Positions 1 to 9,748 of a stretch of 64,000 bases of DNA are shown here, one piece after another. Source of the DNA: Bacteroidales bacterium (GTDB lineage Bacteria; Bacteroidota; Bacteroidia; Bacteroidales; UBA12077); NCBI GenBank assembly GCA_016342685.1, contig JAEINU010000005.1, forward strand, positions 162,604-226,603, given 5' to 3'. The position numbers and the translations under genes were made by a program. Positions within the stretch are counted from its first letter, which is position 1, and each line of letters starts with the position of its first letter. The notes below the pieces were generated by a model. That model saw only the letters and a program-made list of their open reading frames with translations. It was not told where the DNA came from and ran no database searches.

Positions 1-2
1 TT

Positions 3-104
3 TCGGTAATATATGGTTCTGTAACATTTTTCTCAACCCTTTTATTTGGATATTTAGCAAAAAGAATAGAGCTAATCGGGTTTACTTACCGAAATTTATT
101 CTAA
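3..104 (+). CDS. C-terminal end of a probable membrane protein (partial)
   Basis: One frame is open from the window edge to a TAA and encodes about 33 residues ending in LIGFTYRNLF. The first half is hydrophobic (a VTFFSTLLFGYL-like stretch) followed by a basic patch, which is what the last membrane helix and short tail of an integral membrane protein look like. Most of the gene lies outside the window, so no function can be given. The other frames here are less protein-like. Confidence 0.4.
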   Translation, partial: SVIYGSVTFFSTLLFGYLAKRIELIGFTYRNLF

Positions 105-207
105 TTTTGGACAGAAAATTTTATAAAAAGCTGTAAATTACGGCGGAAAACAAAACCTACTTTATTGGGAAAGTATTTAAAGAGTCAAAAAATAAAAATA
201 GAAGTCA

Positions 208-1053
208 ATGAAAACACTTAAAACTCAAATTAGAAAACTAACTGTTGTCTTATTATCCGGGATTGTATTAATTTCAGTGGTAAATTGTACTGGGGGTAAA
301 AAAAGTGAACCTACAAATGACACATCTGTAGACGCTTCAATAAATAAAGACGAAGTTGAGCAAACGGTAAGAGAAATAGTTTATCCATTACCAACAGCTT
401 TTGAAGTAACCGAAATGATTAATACCATCGAGGCTAGTTATATTATTGGTTTATCTAATGCAATTGAAAATGTAGATAAGTATTTTACTGATAAAGAACA
501 AGCTCTAAATCTTGGAGTATACAGTGCCGATTTAAGTTATGCAAGTACATATAACATGCAACAAGAAGTTATGAGTTATATGGAAGCTTCAGAAAATTTA
601 GTTGTTGAGCTAGGTATTACAGGAGCTTTTTCAAAAGATTTTGTTAGCGATGTAGAAGCAAATATCGATAATAAAGATAAATTAACAGATTTAGTTACTA
701 ATTCATTTTATAACACTTACGAGTATTTAGTTAAAGGTGATAAAGAAGATTTATCTTTATTGGTTTTGTCTGGAACTTGGATTGAAGCAATGTATATTTC
801 TTGCAATATTTCAGAAACGGTTTATCATAATCCTGAATTAGTAAAAGTTATTTTGCATCAAAAATCATCGTTAGATAAATTAATTGAACTTTTAACACCA
901 CATTCAGAGCATCAAACAATTAAAGGGGTTCTAAATGATTTAAATCCAATTAAATCAGTTTATGATGAAATTGATGAAACTGGTATAACAGAAGCTCAAT
1001 TAAAACAGATAATTGAGAAAACAGCAGCTTTAAGATTGAAGATCATTTCTTAA
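208..1053 (+). CDS. Putative lipoprotein of unknown function
   Basis: A 281-residue protein with a basic N-terminus, a hydrophobic stretch and a lipobox-like SVVNC at about residue 27, so it is probably a lipid-anchored envelope protein. The mature part begins with a flexible Ser/Asp/Lys-rich linker and is otherwise predicted mostly helical and acidic, without cysteines in a metal-site arrangement. I do not recognise a named domain. It is followed directly by a strong intrinsic terminator, so it is probably the last gene of its transcript and separate from the ABC exporter downstream. Confidence 0.75.
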   Translation: MKTLKTQIRKLTVVLLSGIVLISVVNCTGGKKSEPTNDTSVDASINKDEVEQTVREIVYPLPTAFEVTEMINTIEASYIIGLSNAIENVDKYFTDKEQALNLGVYSADLSYASTYNMQQEVMSYMEASENLVVELGITGAFSKDFVSDVEANIDNKDKLTDLVTNSFYNTYEYLVKGDKEDLSLLVLSGTWIEAMYISCNISETVYHNPELVKVILHQKSSLDKLIELLTPHSEHQTIKGVLNDLNPIKSVYDEIDETGITEAQLKQIIEKTAALRLKIIS

Positions 1054-1072
1054 ACGGAATAAAAATATATTT

Positions 1073-1107
1073 AAAGCTCATGTATAATAAATGCATGAGC
1101 TTTTTTT
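1073..1107 (+). terminator. Intrinsic terminator after the lipoprotein gene
   Basis: A perfect 10-bp stem (AAAGCTCATG / CATGAGCTTT) with an 11-nt loop is followed by a T-run. It ends the lipoprotein transcript. An in-frame ATG at 1091 lies inside this hairpin, which argues against it being the start of the next gene. Confidence 0.85.
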
Positions 1108-1150
1108 ATTCTTTGAATTATTTCTTAAATTTTGTTCCAAATTAAAATCA

Positions 1151-4100
1151 ATGGGTGAATCGATATTAAATGCGTTAATACATTTATTTGCTATAGTGGC
1201 AAATGTTAACGATGAAGGTGTTACTGCAAAAGGACGACGAATTGTAGAAGCATACTTGTCGCGTTACCTTAAGTCAGAATTAATACAAGAATATCTGCGC
1301 TTATTCGACAATTATTACGAGTTTTATCAGAGAGAGTTAGATACCGAAGATGTTAAAGATTTAAAAGATAATGCATCATTAATATCTTTCCAAATTGCCA
1401 ATGTTTGTGGACAAATAAAAACCGGACTTTTAAGAGACGAGCGTGTAATTGTTTTTCTGCAATTATTAGAATTTGTATATGAAGATCATCATGTAACGGA
1501 ACAGGAATTTGAATTTGTAAAAGTTGTAGCCAAAGCATTTAGCTTATCCGATAGTGAGTTTAATAATTTCAAATCGTTCATTTTTGAAGGAGAAGCTGAG
1601 AAATTAGATCAAGATAAAGTATTGGTTATAGACAACCAACTTCGTGAGTGGTCAGACAGCATAGCTTGGCTAATGAAAAAGAAAAATTCTCAGAAACAAG
1701 AACCTTATAAACACTTATTCAGACAAAATCTTTATGGTAAAATAGTAGTATTTTATATACAATCCATTCAATCTTTTATTTTCAGATATTTTGGTGAGTT
1801 AAGTTTATATATCGAAGGGCAGAAAATTGAATCGGGGCGCCCATACTTTTTTAATAAAGGGGCTATTATTAAAGGGCCAAATATCGACTCTATTTACTAT
1901 TACGATATCGCATCTAAATTTATTTTATCATCACAGGAAAATAGAATAAATTTTTCGGCGGAAAATGTGGAGTTCTATTTTAGAAATAGTAAGAACGGAA
2001 TCCAGAAATTTAATTTTTCTGAGCAATCGGGACAAATGATTGCAATAATGGGAGGAAGTGGAGTTGGTAAATCGACATTGTTAGATTTGCTAAGTGGCAA
2101 GCTCAAACCTACTAAAGGAAAAATTAAAATTAATGGCCATAATGTACATGCAAGGAGCACATCGTTAACAGGATTAATTGGATTTGTTCCTCAAGATGAT
2201 TTATTGTTTGAGGAGCTCACGGTATTTCAAAATCTTTATTATAATGCTAAGTTATGTTTTAGCGAGTTTACCGAACAACAGATTAACGAAAAGGTAAATT
2301 CAGTACTTATCGATTTAGATTTGTACGATTCAAGAGATCTGCAAGTTGGTAATCCATTAAATAAGTTGTTAAGTGGGGGGCAAAGAAAAAGATTAAACAT
2401 TGGTTTGGAGTTAATGCGCGAACCTATGTTGCTTTTTGTAGATGAACCAACTTCTGGTTTATCATCAATGGATTCAGAAAAAGTAATGAATCTTTTAAAG
2501 CAGCAATCCCATAAGGGGAAACTTGTAATTGCAAATATTCATCAACCATCGTCAGAAATATTTAAGTTATTCGATAAGCTTTGGATTATTGATAAAGGAG
2601 GACATCCTATTTATCAGGGAAACCCTGTTGATGCCATTGAGTATTTTAAAACAGTAACGTCCCTAGTAAATGCAGCAGAAAGCGAATGTGCTTGCTGCGG
2701 AACAATAAACCCTGAGCAGATCTTTAAAATTGTAGAAGAGAAAAATATTGATGAATACGGAAAAGAAACCAGAATTAGAAAAACCTCTGCAGAAACGTGG
2801 TACTATAGATATATCGATAACATTGAAAAGAAAATAGAACAAAAACAAAGCAACGACATTTTACCTGATTCTGATTTTAAAATACCAAACTTTATTAAGC
2901 AGTTTAAGGTGTTTGTAATGAGAAACTTACTATCAAAACTTACAAATAAACAATATCTGCTAATTAATCTGTTGGAAGCACCTTTACTTGCACTTATTTT
3001 GGGATTTTTCACAAAATATATTAGTCCAGGAGGTTATTTGTTTGGCGAAAATAGAAACTTTCCGGTTTTCTTGTTCATGTCTGTTGTGGTGGCTATTTTT
3101 CTTGGTCTTACGGTTAGTGCAGAAGAAATCATTAAGGATAGAAAGATTCTTGAACGGGAATCGTTTTTGAAATTAAGTTGGTTTAGTTACATAAATTCTA
3201 AACTAGTTATGTTATTTGCTTTGTCGGCAATTCAAACATTCCTTTTTACTGTAATTGGAAATTCGATTTTGGAAATTAGTGGAATGCTATTTCCATTTTG
3301 GATTGTCTTATTTTCTGCAGCTTGTATGGGTAATCTTATCGGATTAAACATATCTTCTGGTTTAGATTCTGTTATTGCTATTTACATTCTAATTCCATTA
3401 ATATTAGTTCCTCAGTTGCTTTTAGGTGGAGCGATGATTCATTTTGATGACTTGCATGAAAGTATTACCAATAAAGAATATGTTCCATTAATAGGAAATG
3501 TAATGACCACTAGATGGGCCTATGAAGCTCTCGCCGTGCAGCAATTTAAAAGTAATAAATTCGAAAAAATATTTTTCGACGATGAGCAAATTATAAGTAA
3601 TGCAGATTATAAAACTGGATTTTTAATACCCGAATTAAAGAGTAAACTAGAGATGTGCATGCGAAGAATCGATTCAGATTCAGATTCTCTAGGTTTAGTA
3701 AAAGACTTAAAAATTATTGCAAACGAGATTGAATTACTATCAAAAAATAGTGAGCTGCCATTTGAATATCTGCAATTATTAAATCCAAAAGATTTTAACG
3801 AAAGCGTTTTTGAAGAAGCGTATTATGGTTATTTAGGATTTACTTTAGAAATGAATCTGAAAAGTGAGGCTAAAATAGCCAATGAACGCAGAGATAGCAA
3901 GTATCAAGAAATGATTGATGATATGGGGCGAGAAGAGTTTGTTGACTTTAAACAAAAGCATTATAATAAGAAGCTAGCAGATATCCTTTTGAACAGAAAT
4001 GAAATAAATAAAATTTATCATTCAGAAAGTCGATTAATTCAGAAGAAAGATCCTGTTTTTATGGAACCAACCTCCCAATTTGGGAGAGCTCATTTTTATG

Positions 4101-4303
4101 CCCCGTATAAGATTATTAGAGGGATTAAAATAAATACCTTATTGTATAACCTAATTATAATGTGGCTGGGTACTGGATTAATGTTTTTAGCTTTATTTGG
4201 AGATGTTTTGCGAAAAGGCTTAAAATATATCCAATCGTTGAACGTTAGAGAACGATGGTTAGAAAGGGAAAATAGAAAAAAGAATTTAAGTGCCACTAAA
4301 TAA
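1151..4303 (+). CDS. ABC transporter: ATPase fused to ABC-2 type permease, with helical N-terminal domain
   Basis: A single-chain exporter half or full transporter of about 1050 residues. The first ~140 residues are helical and acidic and resemble the TerB-like region seen in Bacteroidota homologues. The ATPase follows: Walker A GGSGVGKST near residue 300, signature LSGGQRKR near 407, and Walker B LLFVDEPTSG near 427, as in ABCG-type transporters. A cluster of hydrophobic helices from about 600 to 770 and one near 1000 form the membrane part, with an acidic insert between them. The ATG at 1091 lies within the preceding terminator hairpin, so I place the start at 1151 (MGESILNA). The substrate cannot be deduced. 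Confidence 0.85.
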   Translation: MGESILNALIHLFAIVANVNDEGVTAKGRRIVEAYLSRYLKSELIQEYLRLFDNYYEFYQRELDTEDVKDLKDNASLISFQIANVCGQIKTGLLRDERVIVFLQLLEFVYEDHHVTEQEFEFVKVVAKAFSLSDSEFNNFKSFIFEGEAEKLDQDKVLVIDNQLREWSDSIAWLMKKKNSQKQEPYKHLFRQNLYGKIVVFYIQSIQSFIFRYFGELSLYIEGQKIESGRPYFFNKGAIIKGPNIDSIYYYDIASKFILSSQENRINFSAENVEFYFRNSKNGIQKFNFSEQSGQMIAIMGGSGVGKSTLLDLLSGKLKPTKGKIKINGHNVHARSTSLTGLIGFVPQDDLLFEELTVFQNLYYNAKLCFSEFTEQQINEKVNSVLIDLDLYDSRDLQVGNPLNKLLSGGQRKRLNIGLELMREPMLLFVDEPTSGLSSMDSEKVMNLLKQQSHKGKLVIANIHQPSSEIFKLFDKLWIIDKGGHPIYQGNPVDAIEYFKTVTSLVNAAESECACCGTINPEQIFKIVEEKNIDEYGKETRIRKTSAETWYYRYIDNIEKKIEQKQSNDILPDSDFKIPNFIKQFKVFVMRNLLSKLTNKQYLLINLLEAPLLALILGFFTKYISPGGYLFGENRNFPVFLFMSVVVAIFLGLTVSAEEIIKDRKILERESFLKLSWFSYINSKLVMLFALSAIQTFLFTVIGNSILEISGMLFPFWIVLFSAACMGNLIGLNISSGLDSVIAIYILIPLILVPQLLLGGAMIHFDDLHESITNKEYVPLIGNVMTTRWAYEALAVQQFKSNKFEKIFFDDEQIISNADYKTGFLIPELKSKLEMCMRRIDSDSDSLGLVKDLKIIANEIELLSKNSELPFEYLQLLNPKDFNESVFEEAYYGYLGFTLEMNLKSEAKIANERRDSKYQEMIDDMGREEFVDFKQKHYNKKLADILLNRNEINKIYHSESRLIQKKDPVFMEPTSQFGRAHFYAPYKIIRGIKINTLLYNLIIMWLGTGLMFLALFGDVLRKGLKYIQSLNVRERWLERENRKKNLSATK

Positions 4304-4340
4304 GTTACATATAATGTTTTTTGGTAGAGTAACTTATTTT
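4301..4340 (+). terminator. Possible terminator after the ABC transporter
   Basis: An 8-bp inverted repeat (TAAGTTAC / GTAACTTA) starts at the stop codon, has a loop of about 20 nt and is followed by TTTT. The long loop makes it a weak call. Confidence 0.4.
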
Positions 4341-4388
4341 GAATTCTTACGTACTAAGTAAACACACTAAGATAAAGTTAAACTTGAA

Positions 4389-4892
4389 ATGAACCTCGAA
4401 ATTGCAAAAACTCTCGATACACCATATATATTTATGGAGCATGGCTTAATAAAAATTGAAGGTAGATCATTGCCTGAAAATGTCTTGAAATTTTTTGCAC
4501 CTGTAAAAAAATGGTTAGAAAAGTATCTTAAAAAACCAGCAGAATTTACGCTAATTGATTTGTGTGTGCCTTATACCAACAGTTCATCTATCAAACAAAT
4601 AAATGATTTCTTGAAAGATTTAAATAAACAATTTCTTGAAGGTTATGATATGAAAATTAAATGGTCATATGATGAGGATGATGATTCTGTACTTGAGATT
4701 GGTAATGATTTAGAATCAATGCTTGATATCCCGTTTGAATATATCATTACAAAAACATTGGATAAACAAAAAGTTAGACTTAAAGTAAAAAATAAGAAAA
4801 CGGGAAAAACAGGAGAGATTTCCCAAAGATATTGGGAAACCATTAAAAGAAACGGGCACGAAAGAGATTTTGAATTATTAAAAGAAATCTAA
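4389..4892 (+). CDS. SiaC-like regulatory phosphoprotein (DUF1987)
   Basis: A 167-residue protein. The first ~120 residues match the DUF1987/SiaC pattern: an early IKIEGRSLPENVLKFFAPV block, a YTNSSSIKQI segment (the region holding the phospho-acceptor Ser/Thr in the SiaC family) and WSYDEDDDSVLEIGNDLE followed by PFEYI. SiaC proteins bind and are phosphorylated by partner kinases and control diguanylate cyclase or biofilm signalling. A basic tail of about 45 residues follows the domain and may be lineage-specific. No kinase or phosphatase partner is adjacent. The gene converges on lpxA and the stop codons overlap by a few bases. Confidence 0.7.
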   Translation: MNLEIAKTLDTPYIFMEHGLIKIEGRSLPENVLKFFAPVKKWLEKYLKKPAEFTLIDLCVPYTNSSSIKQINDFLKDLNKQFLEGYDMKIKWSYDEDDDSVLEIGNDLESMLDIPFEYIITKTLDKQKVRLKVKNKKTGKTGEISQRYWETIKRNGHERDFELLKEI

Positions 4893-5668
4893 TCTCCGTA
4901 TCCTCTTATTATTCCTCTCTCAGATGATTTAATAAATTCCAGAATACAATTCTTTTCTTCAGAATCAGGAATTTCTTTTTCAATATATTCTAGTGCTTGA
5001 GCAACATTTTGATCTTTAATAAAAATTTCGCGATACATTTCTTGCAATTGAGTAATCGTTGTATTGGAAAATCCTCTTCTTCTTAAACCAATTGAGTTTA
5101 ATCCAACATAAGACAGAGGCTCGCGTGCAACAGTAATATACGGAGGAACATCTTTGCGTACCAAAGAACCTCCAGAAATCATAACATGACCTCCAATGTG
5201 AACAAACTGATGAATCTGAACATTACCGCTAATAATAGCAAAATCGTCGATAATAATTTCGCCGGCAACATTTGTACTGTTCGAAATAATAATATTGTTT
5301 CTTAAAACACTATCGTGACCAATATGAACATATGCCATTAAGAGACAATTGTTACCAACAATGGTTTTACCTTTTGAAGCTGTTCCTCTATTTACAGTAA
5401 CACATTCTCTAAGTGTTGTATTATCGCCAATTTCAACAGTTGTTTCTTCACCCTTAAATTTTAAATCTTGTGGAATAGCTGAAACTACTGCTCCAGGAAA
5501 AATCTTACAATTTTTTCCAATTCTAGCACCTTCCATAATTGTTGCATTGGGTCCAATCCAAGTACCTTCTCCTATTACAACATTTTTGTCGATCCAGGCA
5601 AAGGCTTCAATTTTTGCGTTTTCACCTATTTGAGCATCAGGATGTATGTACGCTAAATTACTTTTCAT
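4889..5668 (-). CDS. lpxA: Acyl-ACP--UDP-N-acetylglucosamine O-acyltransferase (LpxA)
   Basis: First enzyme of lipid A synthesis, transferring a hydroxyacyl chain from ACP to UDP-GlcNAc in the cytosol. The 259 residues match the usual family length (~260). The N-terminal two thirds are left-handed beta-helix hexapeptide repeats of the I-G-x-x-x-x type. The catalytic His lies in the HIGHDSVLRNN segment near residue 120. The C-terminal helices contain QLQEMYREIF, typical of LpxA. It is the last gene of a leftward lpxD-lpxC/fabZ-lpxA cluster and starts 5 bp after the lpxC/fabZ stop. Confidence 0.96.
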   Translation of the reverse strand: MKSNLAYIHPDAQIGENAKIEAFAWIDKNVVIGEGTWIGPNATIMEGARIGKNCKIFPGAVVSAIPQDLKFKGEETTVEIGDNTTLRECVTVNRGTASKGKTIVGNNCLLMAYVHIGHDSVLRNNIIISNSTNVAGEIIIDDFAIISGNVQIHQFVHIGGHVMISGGSLVRKDVPPYITVAREPLSYVGLNSIGLRRRGFSNTTITQLQEMYREIFIKDQNVAQALEYIEKEIPDSEEKNCILEFIKSSERGIIRGYGD

Positions 5669-5673
5669 AAATC

Positions 5674-7068
5674 TTATTGTTTAATTCTTGATACTTGTGC
5701 CATTAATTCACCTTCCATTGCTAAACTATCGCCTACAAAAGCTTGTCCAAACATATTAACTAAACCTCTTCTTATTGGAGAAAGAAGTTCAAGTCTGAAA
5801 ATTATTGTATCGCCAGGAATTACTTTTCTTTTAAATTTTACCTTATCGATTTTTAAGAATAAGGTTTGAAAATTTTCTGGGTCTTCTACCTGACTAAGTG
5901 CTAAAATTCCTCCAATTTGAGCCATCGCCTCAATTTGTAATACACCAGGCATAATTGGTTCACTTGGAAAATGTCCCTGAAAGAAGTTTTCGTTCATAGT
6001 AACATTTTTTATTCCAGTAACAACCTTTTCGTTCATTTCAAGAATTTTATCAATCAATAAAAATGGATATCGATGAGGAAGTAAGCCTTTAATCTGGTTA
6101 ATATCGTATAAAGGTTTTTCGTTCGGATTATATTGTGGAATAGCAATTCTAGATAATTCCTTTCGGATATTACTTTTAATTATTTTTGCCAATTGTGTGT
6201 TTGCATAGTGTCCTGGACGCGATGCAACAATTTTTCCTTTTATTGGTTGTCCAATTAAAGATAAATCGCCAAGAATATCAAGTAGTTTATGTCGAGCAGG
6301 TTCATTGCTGAATCTTAAATCAATATTGTTTAAGATCCCTTCTTTAACTTTTACGTGTGGTTTGTTAAATAAATCAGCCATACGATCAAGTTCATCCTGA
6401 CCAACTTCATTTTCCATGATCACAATTGCATTCTGAAGATCACCACCTTTTATTAAATTGTTCTTTAATAGGATTTCTAATTCGTGAAAGAAAACAAATG
6501 TTCTAGATGAAGCAATCTCTTTTTCAAAATCATGTGATGGGTGATAAGATGCGTATTGATGTCCAAGTACTTTTGAGTTATAATCAACCATAACATCAAC
6601 AGAGAATTGATCGTCTGGATATGCTACAAGCTCAATGTTATTTTCCTCATCGCGAAAAACGGTTCTTTCTTTAATTACATAGAAATTTCTTTCGACAGTT
6701 TGTTCTTTAATTCCAGCAGATTTTATAGCATCAACATACTGAATTGCACTTCCGTCTAAGATTGGAGCTTCAGGCCCGTCCATTTCAATTAATACATTGT
6801 CTATTTCCATTCCAACCAAAGATGCCAGCATATGCTCCACGGTGTGAAGTCTTACACCATTTTCTTCCAAAACTGTTCCTCTTGAAGTTTCAACAACATT
6901 ATCAGCATTTGCTTCAATAATCGGTTTCCCTTCTAGATCAATACGTTGAAATTTATACCCGTGATTTTCTGGGGCTGGACAAAATGTTATATTTACTTCG
7001 TACCCAGTATGTAATCCTTTTCCTTTTAAAGAAACTGATTTATGGATAGTTTTTTGCATTTGCGACAT
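5674..7068 (-). CDS. lpxC/fabZ: Bifunctional UDP-3-O-acyl-GlcNAc deacetylase / 3-hydroxyacyl-ACP dehydratase (LpxC-FabZ)
   Basis: A fusion typical of Bacteroidota. The N-terminal ~300 residues are LpxC, the zinc deacetylase that commits the lipid A pathway: TIHKSVSLKGKGLHTG at the start, the zinc motif HTVEHMLASL, and HKLLDILGDLSLIG with the second metal His and Asp. The last ~150 residues are FabZ, with LLPHRYPFLLIDKI and GHFPSEPIMPGVLQIEAMAQ holding the catalytic His and Glu. An upstream in-frame ATG at 7092 exists. I prefer the ATG at 7068 (MSQMQKTIHKS) because it gives the usual N-terminus and a length of about 464. Confidence 0.95.
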   Translation of the reverse strand: MSQMQKTIHKSVSLKGKGLHTGYEVNITFCPAPENHGYKFQRIDLEGKPIIEANADNVVETSRGTVLEENGVRLHTVEHMLASLVGMEIDNVLIEMDGPEAPILDGSAIQYVDAIKSAGIKEQTVERNFYVIKERTVFRDEENNIELVAYPDDQFSVDVMVDYNSKVLGHQYASYHPSHDFEKEIASSRTFVFFHELEILLKNNLIKGGDLQNAIVIMENEVGQDELDRMADLFNKPHVKVKEGILNNIDLRFSNEPARHKLLDILGDLSLIGQPIKGKIVASRPGHYANTQLAKIIKSNIRKELSRIAIPQYNPNEKPLYDINQIKGLLPHRYPFLLIDKILEMNEKVVTGIKNVTMNENFFQGHFPSEPIMPGVLQIEAMAQIGGILALSQVEDPENFQTLFLKIDKVKFKRKVIPGDTIIFRLELLSPIRRGLVNMFGQAFVGDSLAMEGELMAQVSRIKQ

Positions 7069-7190
7069 ATCTATAAATTTATTAAAATTCAATTCAAGAA
7101 TAAAAAAAATCGTCGCAAGTTACAAAAATCTAAATTAAATTCACGAATTAGATTTCTGTTAATTCTGAGAACCTGCAAATAAGGATTCAA

Positions 7191-8228
7191 TTATTCAGAT
7201 TGAAGTCTCTTAAGTTCGTTTTCTAATTCTTTTACACGTTTAAATAAATCTGGAAGTTGTTTGTAAACAATAAATGATCTTTGAAAATCTCTTATGTTAA
7301 AAGCCGGCGTTCCCATTACAATGCTATTTTCTTCTTTAATAGTATTTGGAATTCCGGCTTGCGGTGTAACCTTTACACCATCTGCAATTTGAATATGTGG
7401 TGCAATTCCCGATTGTCCTCCAAACTGACAGTTCTTACCAACCTTAGTTGATCCTGCCACTCCACTTTGCGCTGCTATTACTGTGTTTTCTCCAATTTGA
7501 ACGTTATGTCCAATCTGATTTAAGTTATCTAATTTAGCGCCTTTTCTAATATATGTAGATCCCATTGTGGCACGATCTATTGTAGTATTAGATCCTACTT
7601 CAACATTATCTTCAATCACAACATTTCCTAATTGTGGGATTTTACGATAAACATTATTTTCATCAGGAGCAAAACCAAATCCGTCGGAACCAATTACAGC
7701 ACCTGCATGAATTATGCAGTTCTCTCCAATAATACACTCATGATAAACTTTTACGCCTGCGTTTAAGGTGGTGTGTTTTTTAATTGTAACATCGTCATCA
7801 ACAAAAACGTGAGGGTTTAAACTAACGTTATCTTCTATTACAACATTTTCTCCAATATAAACAAATGGTGCAATATAAACGCCGTCACCAATTTTTGCCG
7901 ATTTTTCAATAAATGCTAAGGAACTTACACCTTGTTTTACAGGTTTTGATTGCTCGGCTAGCTCAAGAAGTTTGGCGAAGCATTCATAGGCATTATCAAC
8001 TTTTATTAGAGTTGCAGAAACATCTTGTTCAAGTTCATAATCCTTATTAATTAAAACAATTGATGCATTTGTTGTATACAGGTATTTAGTATATTTAGGG
8101 TTAGCTAGAAAAGCTAATGTTCCTGATTCAGCTTCTTCAATTTTAGCTACATTGTTCACTTTAATTTCAGGATCTCCTACAACTTCTCCGTTTAAAAATT
8201 CTGCAATTGCTTGTGCTGTAAATTCCAT
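7191..8228 (-). CDS. lpxD: UDP-3-O-(acyl)glucosamine N-acyltransferase (LpxD)
   Basis: Third acylation step of lipid A synthesis. Its 345 residues are the normal length. The N-terminal domain ([24 protein letters not shown]) is the uridine-binding LpxD domain, and hexapeptide repeats run from about residue 100 to 310. The catalytic His is in the [13 protein letters not shown] segment, and [15 protein letters not shown] is a family hallmark. A short C-terminal coiled helix follows. It sits between the HD phosphohydrolase and lpxC/fabZ on the same strand, with gaps of 38 and about 120 bp. Confidence 0.96.
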   Translation of the reverse strand: MEFTAQAIAEFLNGEVVGDPEIKVNNVAKIEEAESGTLAFLANPKYTKYLYTTNASIVLINKDYELEQDVSATLIKVDNAYECFAKLLELAEQSKPVKQGVSSLAFIEKSAKIGDGVYIAPFVYIGENVVIEDNVSLNPHVFVDDDVTIKKHTTLNAGVKVYHECIIGENCIIHAGAVIGSDGFGFAPDENNVYRKIPQLGNVVIEDNVEVGSNTTIDRATMGSTYIRKGAKLDNLNQIGHNVQIGENTVIAAQSGVAGSTKVGKNCQFGGQSGIAPHIQIADGVKVTPQAGIPNTIKEENSIVMGTPAFNIRDFQRSFIVYKQLPDLFKRVKELENELKRLQSE

Positions 8229-8266
8229 GTTTGTTAGTATTATAAATGTGTGTGGTAAAAATAATA

Positions 8267-9499
8267 TTAAATATTAATAATTTCTTTAGGATAACATAAA
8301 AAATATTTCCTAACGGTTTTAGATAATATCGATGTATTTAACATATCAGACGCATCTGCAATATCTACCAAAGACCCATCTTTGTATAAAATTTGGATTT
8401 TCTCGTCTAAGACACTATAAGCCTCTTTACTAATGTGATTTGTAAAAACAAAATACTCTAGTTCGTCTTTGGAAAGATTTAATTTTACTGATGCTTTCTT
8501 TCTTAATTCCTCAATTTTATGATTTTCAAATGGCGTGTTCTGAATCTCAATTTTATAGAGATGTCTGTTTAAAAGATTTTTTGATAACAATGAAAGGACT
8601 TTATCTTCATGGTTTGTCCAGTTTTTAACAAGTGCCAAAATATCGTTATCGTCGATAATTGAGAAGTTTTCTAAAATAGCATGAGTGTTTTTATCTTTTG
8701 CCTTAAAAAAGAAATCAAATTCTTTACTTAAATATATTTCCTTGTTTTCTTTTATGAGATATTTTACGCGTTTAAAAATTTTTAATAAAAGTTGTTCTGC
8801 CGAAACAACAGTTTTATGTAAATACACTTGCCAATACATTAACCAACGAGCGATTAGAAACTTTTCAATTGAATAAATTCCTTTAGCTTCTACAACCAGT
8901 TGATCGTTAACAACATTAAGCATTTTTATTATTCTATCAGAACTAATCACACCTTCAGAAACCCCAGTATAAAAACTATCGCGGCGAAGATAATCCAAAC
9001 GATCTACATCTAATTGGCTAGAAACTAGCTGATGAAGGAACTTTTTGTGATATTTATTCGAGAATATTTTTATTGCTAAATCAAGCTGTCCTTTGAATTC
9101 TTTATTTAACTCTTGCATATACAAAAGAGATAAATCTTCATGTCCAAATTCTGTAGCGATATTATTTTCCAGCGTATGAGAAAATGGTCCATGACCAATA
9201 TCATGCAATAATATTGCTAGAGTAACAGCATTTTCTTCGTCAGATGAAATCTCTACATTTTTTAATCGAAGAGTCCCAATTGCATTGTTAATTAAATGAA
9301 CAGCGCCTAGTGTGTGTTGAAATCTAGTATGTACTGCACCTGGATAAACATAATCGGTTAATCCTAATTGTTTTATTCTTCTAAGTCGCTGAAAGTAGCG
9401 ATGCTCAATTATATCGTAAATGATTTCAGACGGAATATTTATAAGACCGTATACTGGATCATTAACAATTTTTCGTTTATTCGACCAATTTTCTGTCAC
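8267..9499 (-). CDS. HD-domain phosphohydrolase (dGTPase-like)
   Basis: A 410-residue cytosolic protein of the HD superfamily. The metal-binding residues are visible: the first His in [14 protein letters not shown], then HD in [15 protein letters not shown] near residue 100, and a later Asp in [15 protein letters not shown]. That arrangement matches the dGTPase/YdhJ-like branch, so a nucleotide or phosphate-ester substrate is expected but not proven. It is the promoter-proximal gene of the lpxD-lpxC/fabZ-lpxA cluster, an arrangement I recall from other Bacteroidota. Confidence 0.85.
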   Translation of the reverse strand: MTENWSNKRKIVNDPVYGLINIPSEIIYDIIEHRYFQRLRRIKQLGLTDYVYPGAVHTRFQHTLGAVHLINNAIGTLRLKNVEISSDEENAVTLAILLHDIGHGPFSHTLENNIATEFGHEDLSLLYMQELNKEFKGQLDLAIKIFSNKYHKKFLHQLVSSQLDVDRLDYLRRDSFYTGVSEGVISSDRIIKMLNVVNDQLVVEAKGIYSIEKFLIARWLMYWQVYLHKTVVSAEQLLLKIFKRVKYLIKENKEIYLSKEFDFFFKAKDKNTHAILENFSIIDDNDILALVKNWTNHEDKVLSLLSKNLLNRHLYKIEIQNTPFENHKIEELRKKASVKLNLSKDELEYFVFTNHISKEAYSVLDEKIQILYKDGSLVDIADASDMLNTSILSKTVRKYFLCYPKEIINI

Positions 9500-9521
9500 A
9501 GCTAAATGTTTTATACATGTT

Positions 9522-9552
9522 CAAAAATACAAGAAATTGAGGAATTTGAAAC
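9522..9552 (-). promoter_or_regulatory. Candidate promoter of the HD-lpxD-lpxC/fabZ-lpxA operon
   Basis: On the minus strand TATTTTTG matches the Bacteroidetes -7 element TAnnTTTG. An imperfect -33 box (GTTTC) lies about 18-19 bases upstream. Spacing and position relative to the HD gene are right, but the -33 box is not perfect. Confidence 0.4.
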
Positions 9553-9656
9553 TTATTTTTTATACTTGTTTTTAAGGGCGCTTTTAGTTTGTTTGAAAAA
9601 TATTTTTAATAAGTAAAGTTATAAAATCAAAAAGGCCTAATTTTCAAGCTAATAAT

Positions 9657-9688
9657 TTTGTGAATTCCAAGATTATTTATACTTTTGC
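9657..9688 (+). promoter_or_regulatory. Promoter of the rimP-nusA-infB operon
   Basis: TTTG at 9657-9660, then exactly 19 bases, then TACTTTTGC at 9680-9688. This is a full match to the Bacteroidetes housekeeping consensus (TTTG-N19-TAnnTTTG) read by the unusual primary sigma factor of that phylum. Transcription would begin near 9695, leaving a leader of about 55 nt before rimP. Confidence 0.8.
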
Positions 9689-9711
9689 AGCGAAGTAAGA
9701 ATTAGGGTAAG

Positions 9712-9726
9712 GGGGACATTGTCCCC
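9712..9726 (+). other. Short hairpin in the rimP leader
   Basis: GGGGAC and GTCCCC pair around a 3-nt loop between the promoter and the rimP start. A GGAGA sequence at 9741 follows, 3 nt before the chosen ATG. The hairpin could modulate translation or transcription of the operon. I know of no described element it matches. Confidence 0.35.
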
Positions 9727-9748
9727 TTTGTTATTATCTTGGAGAAAG

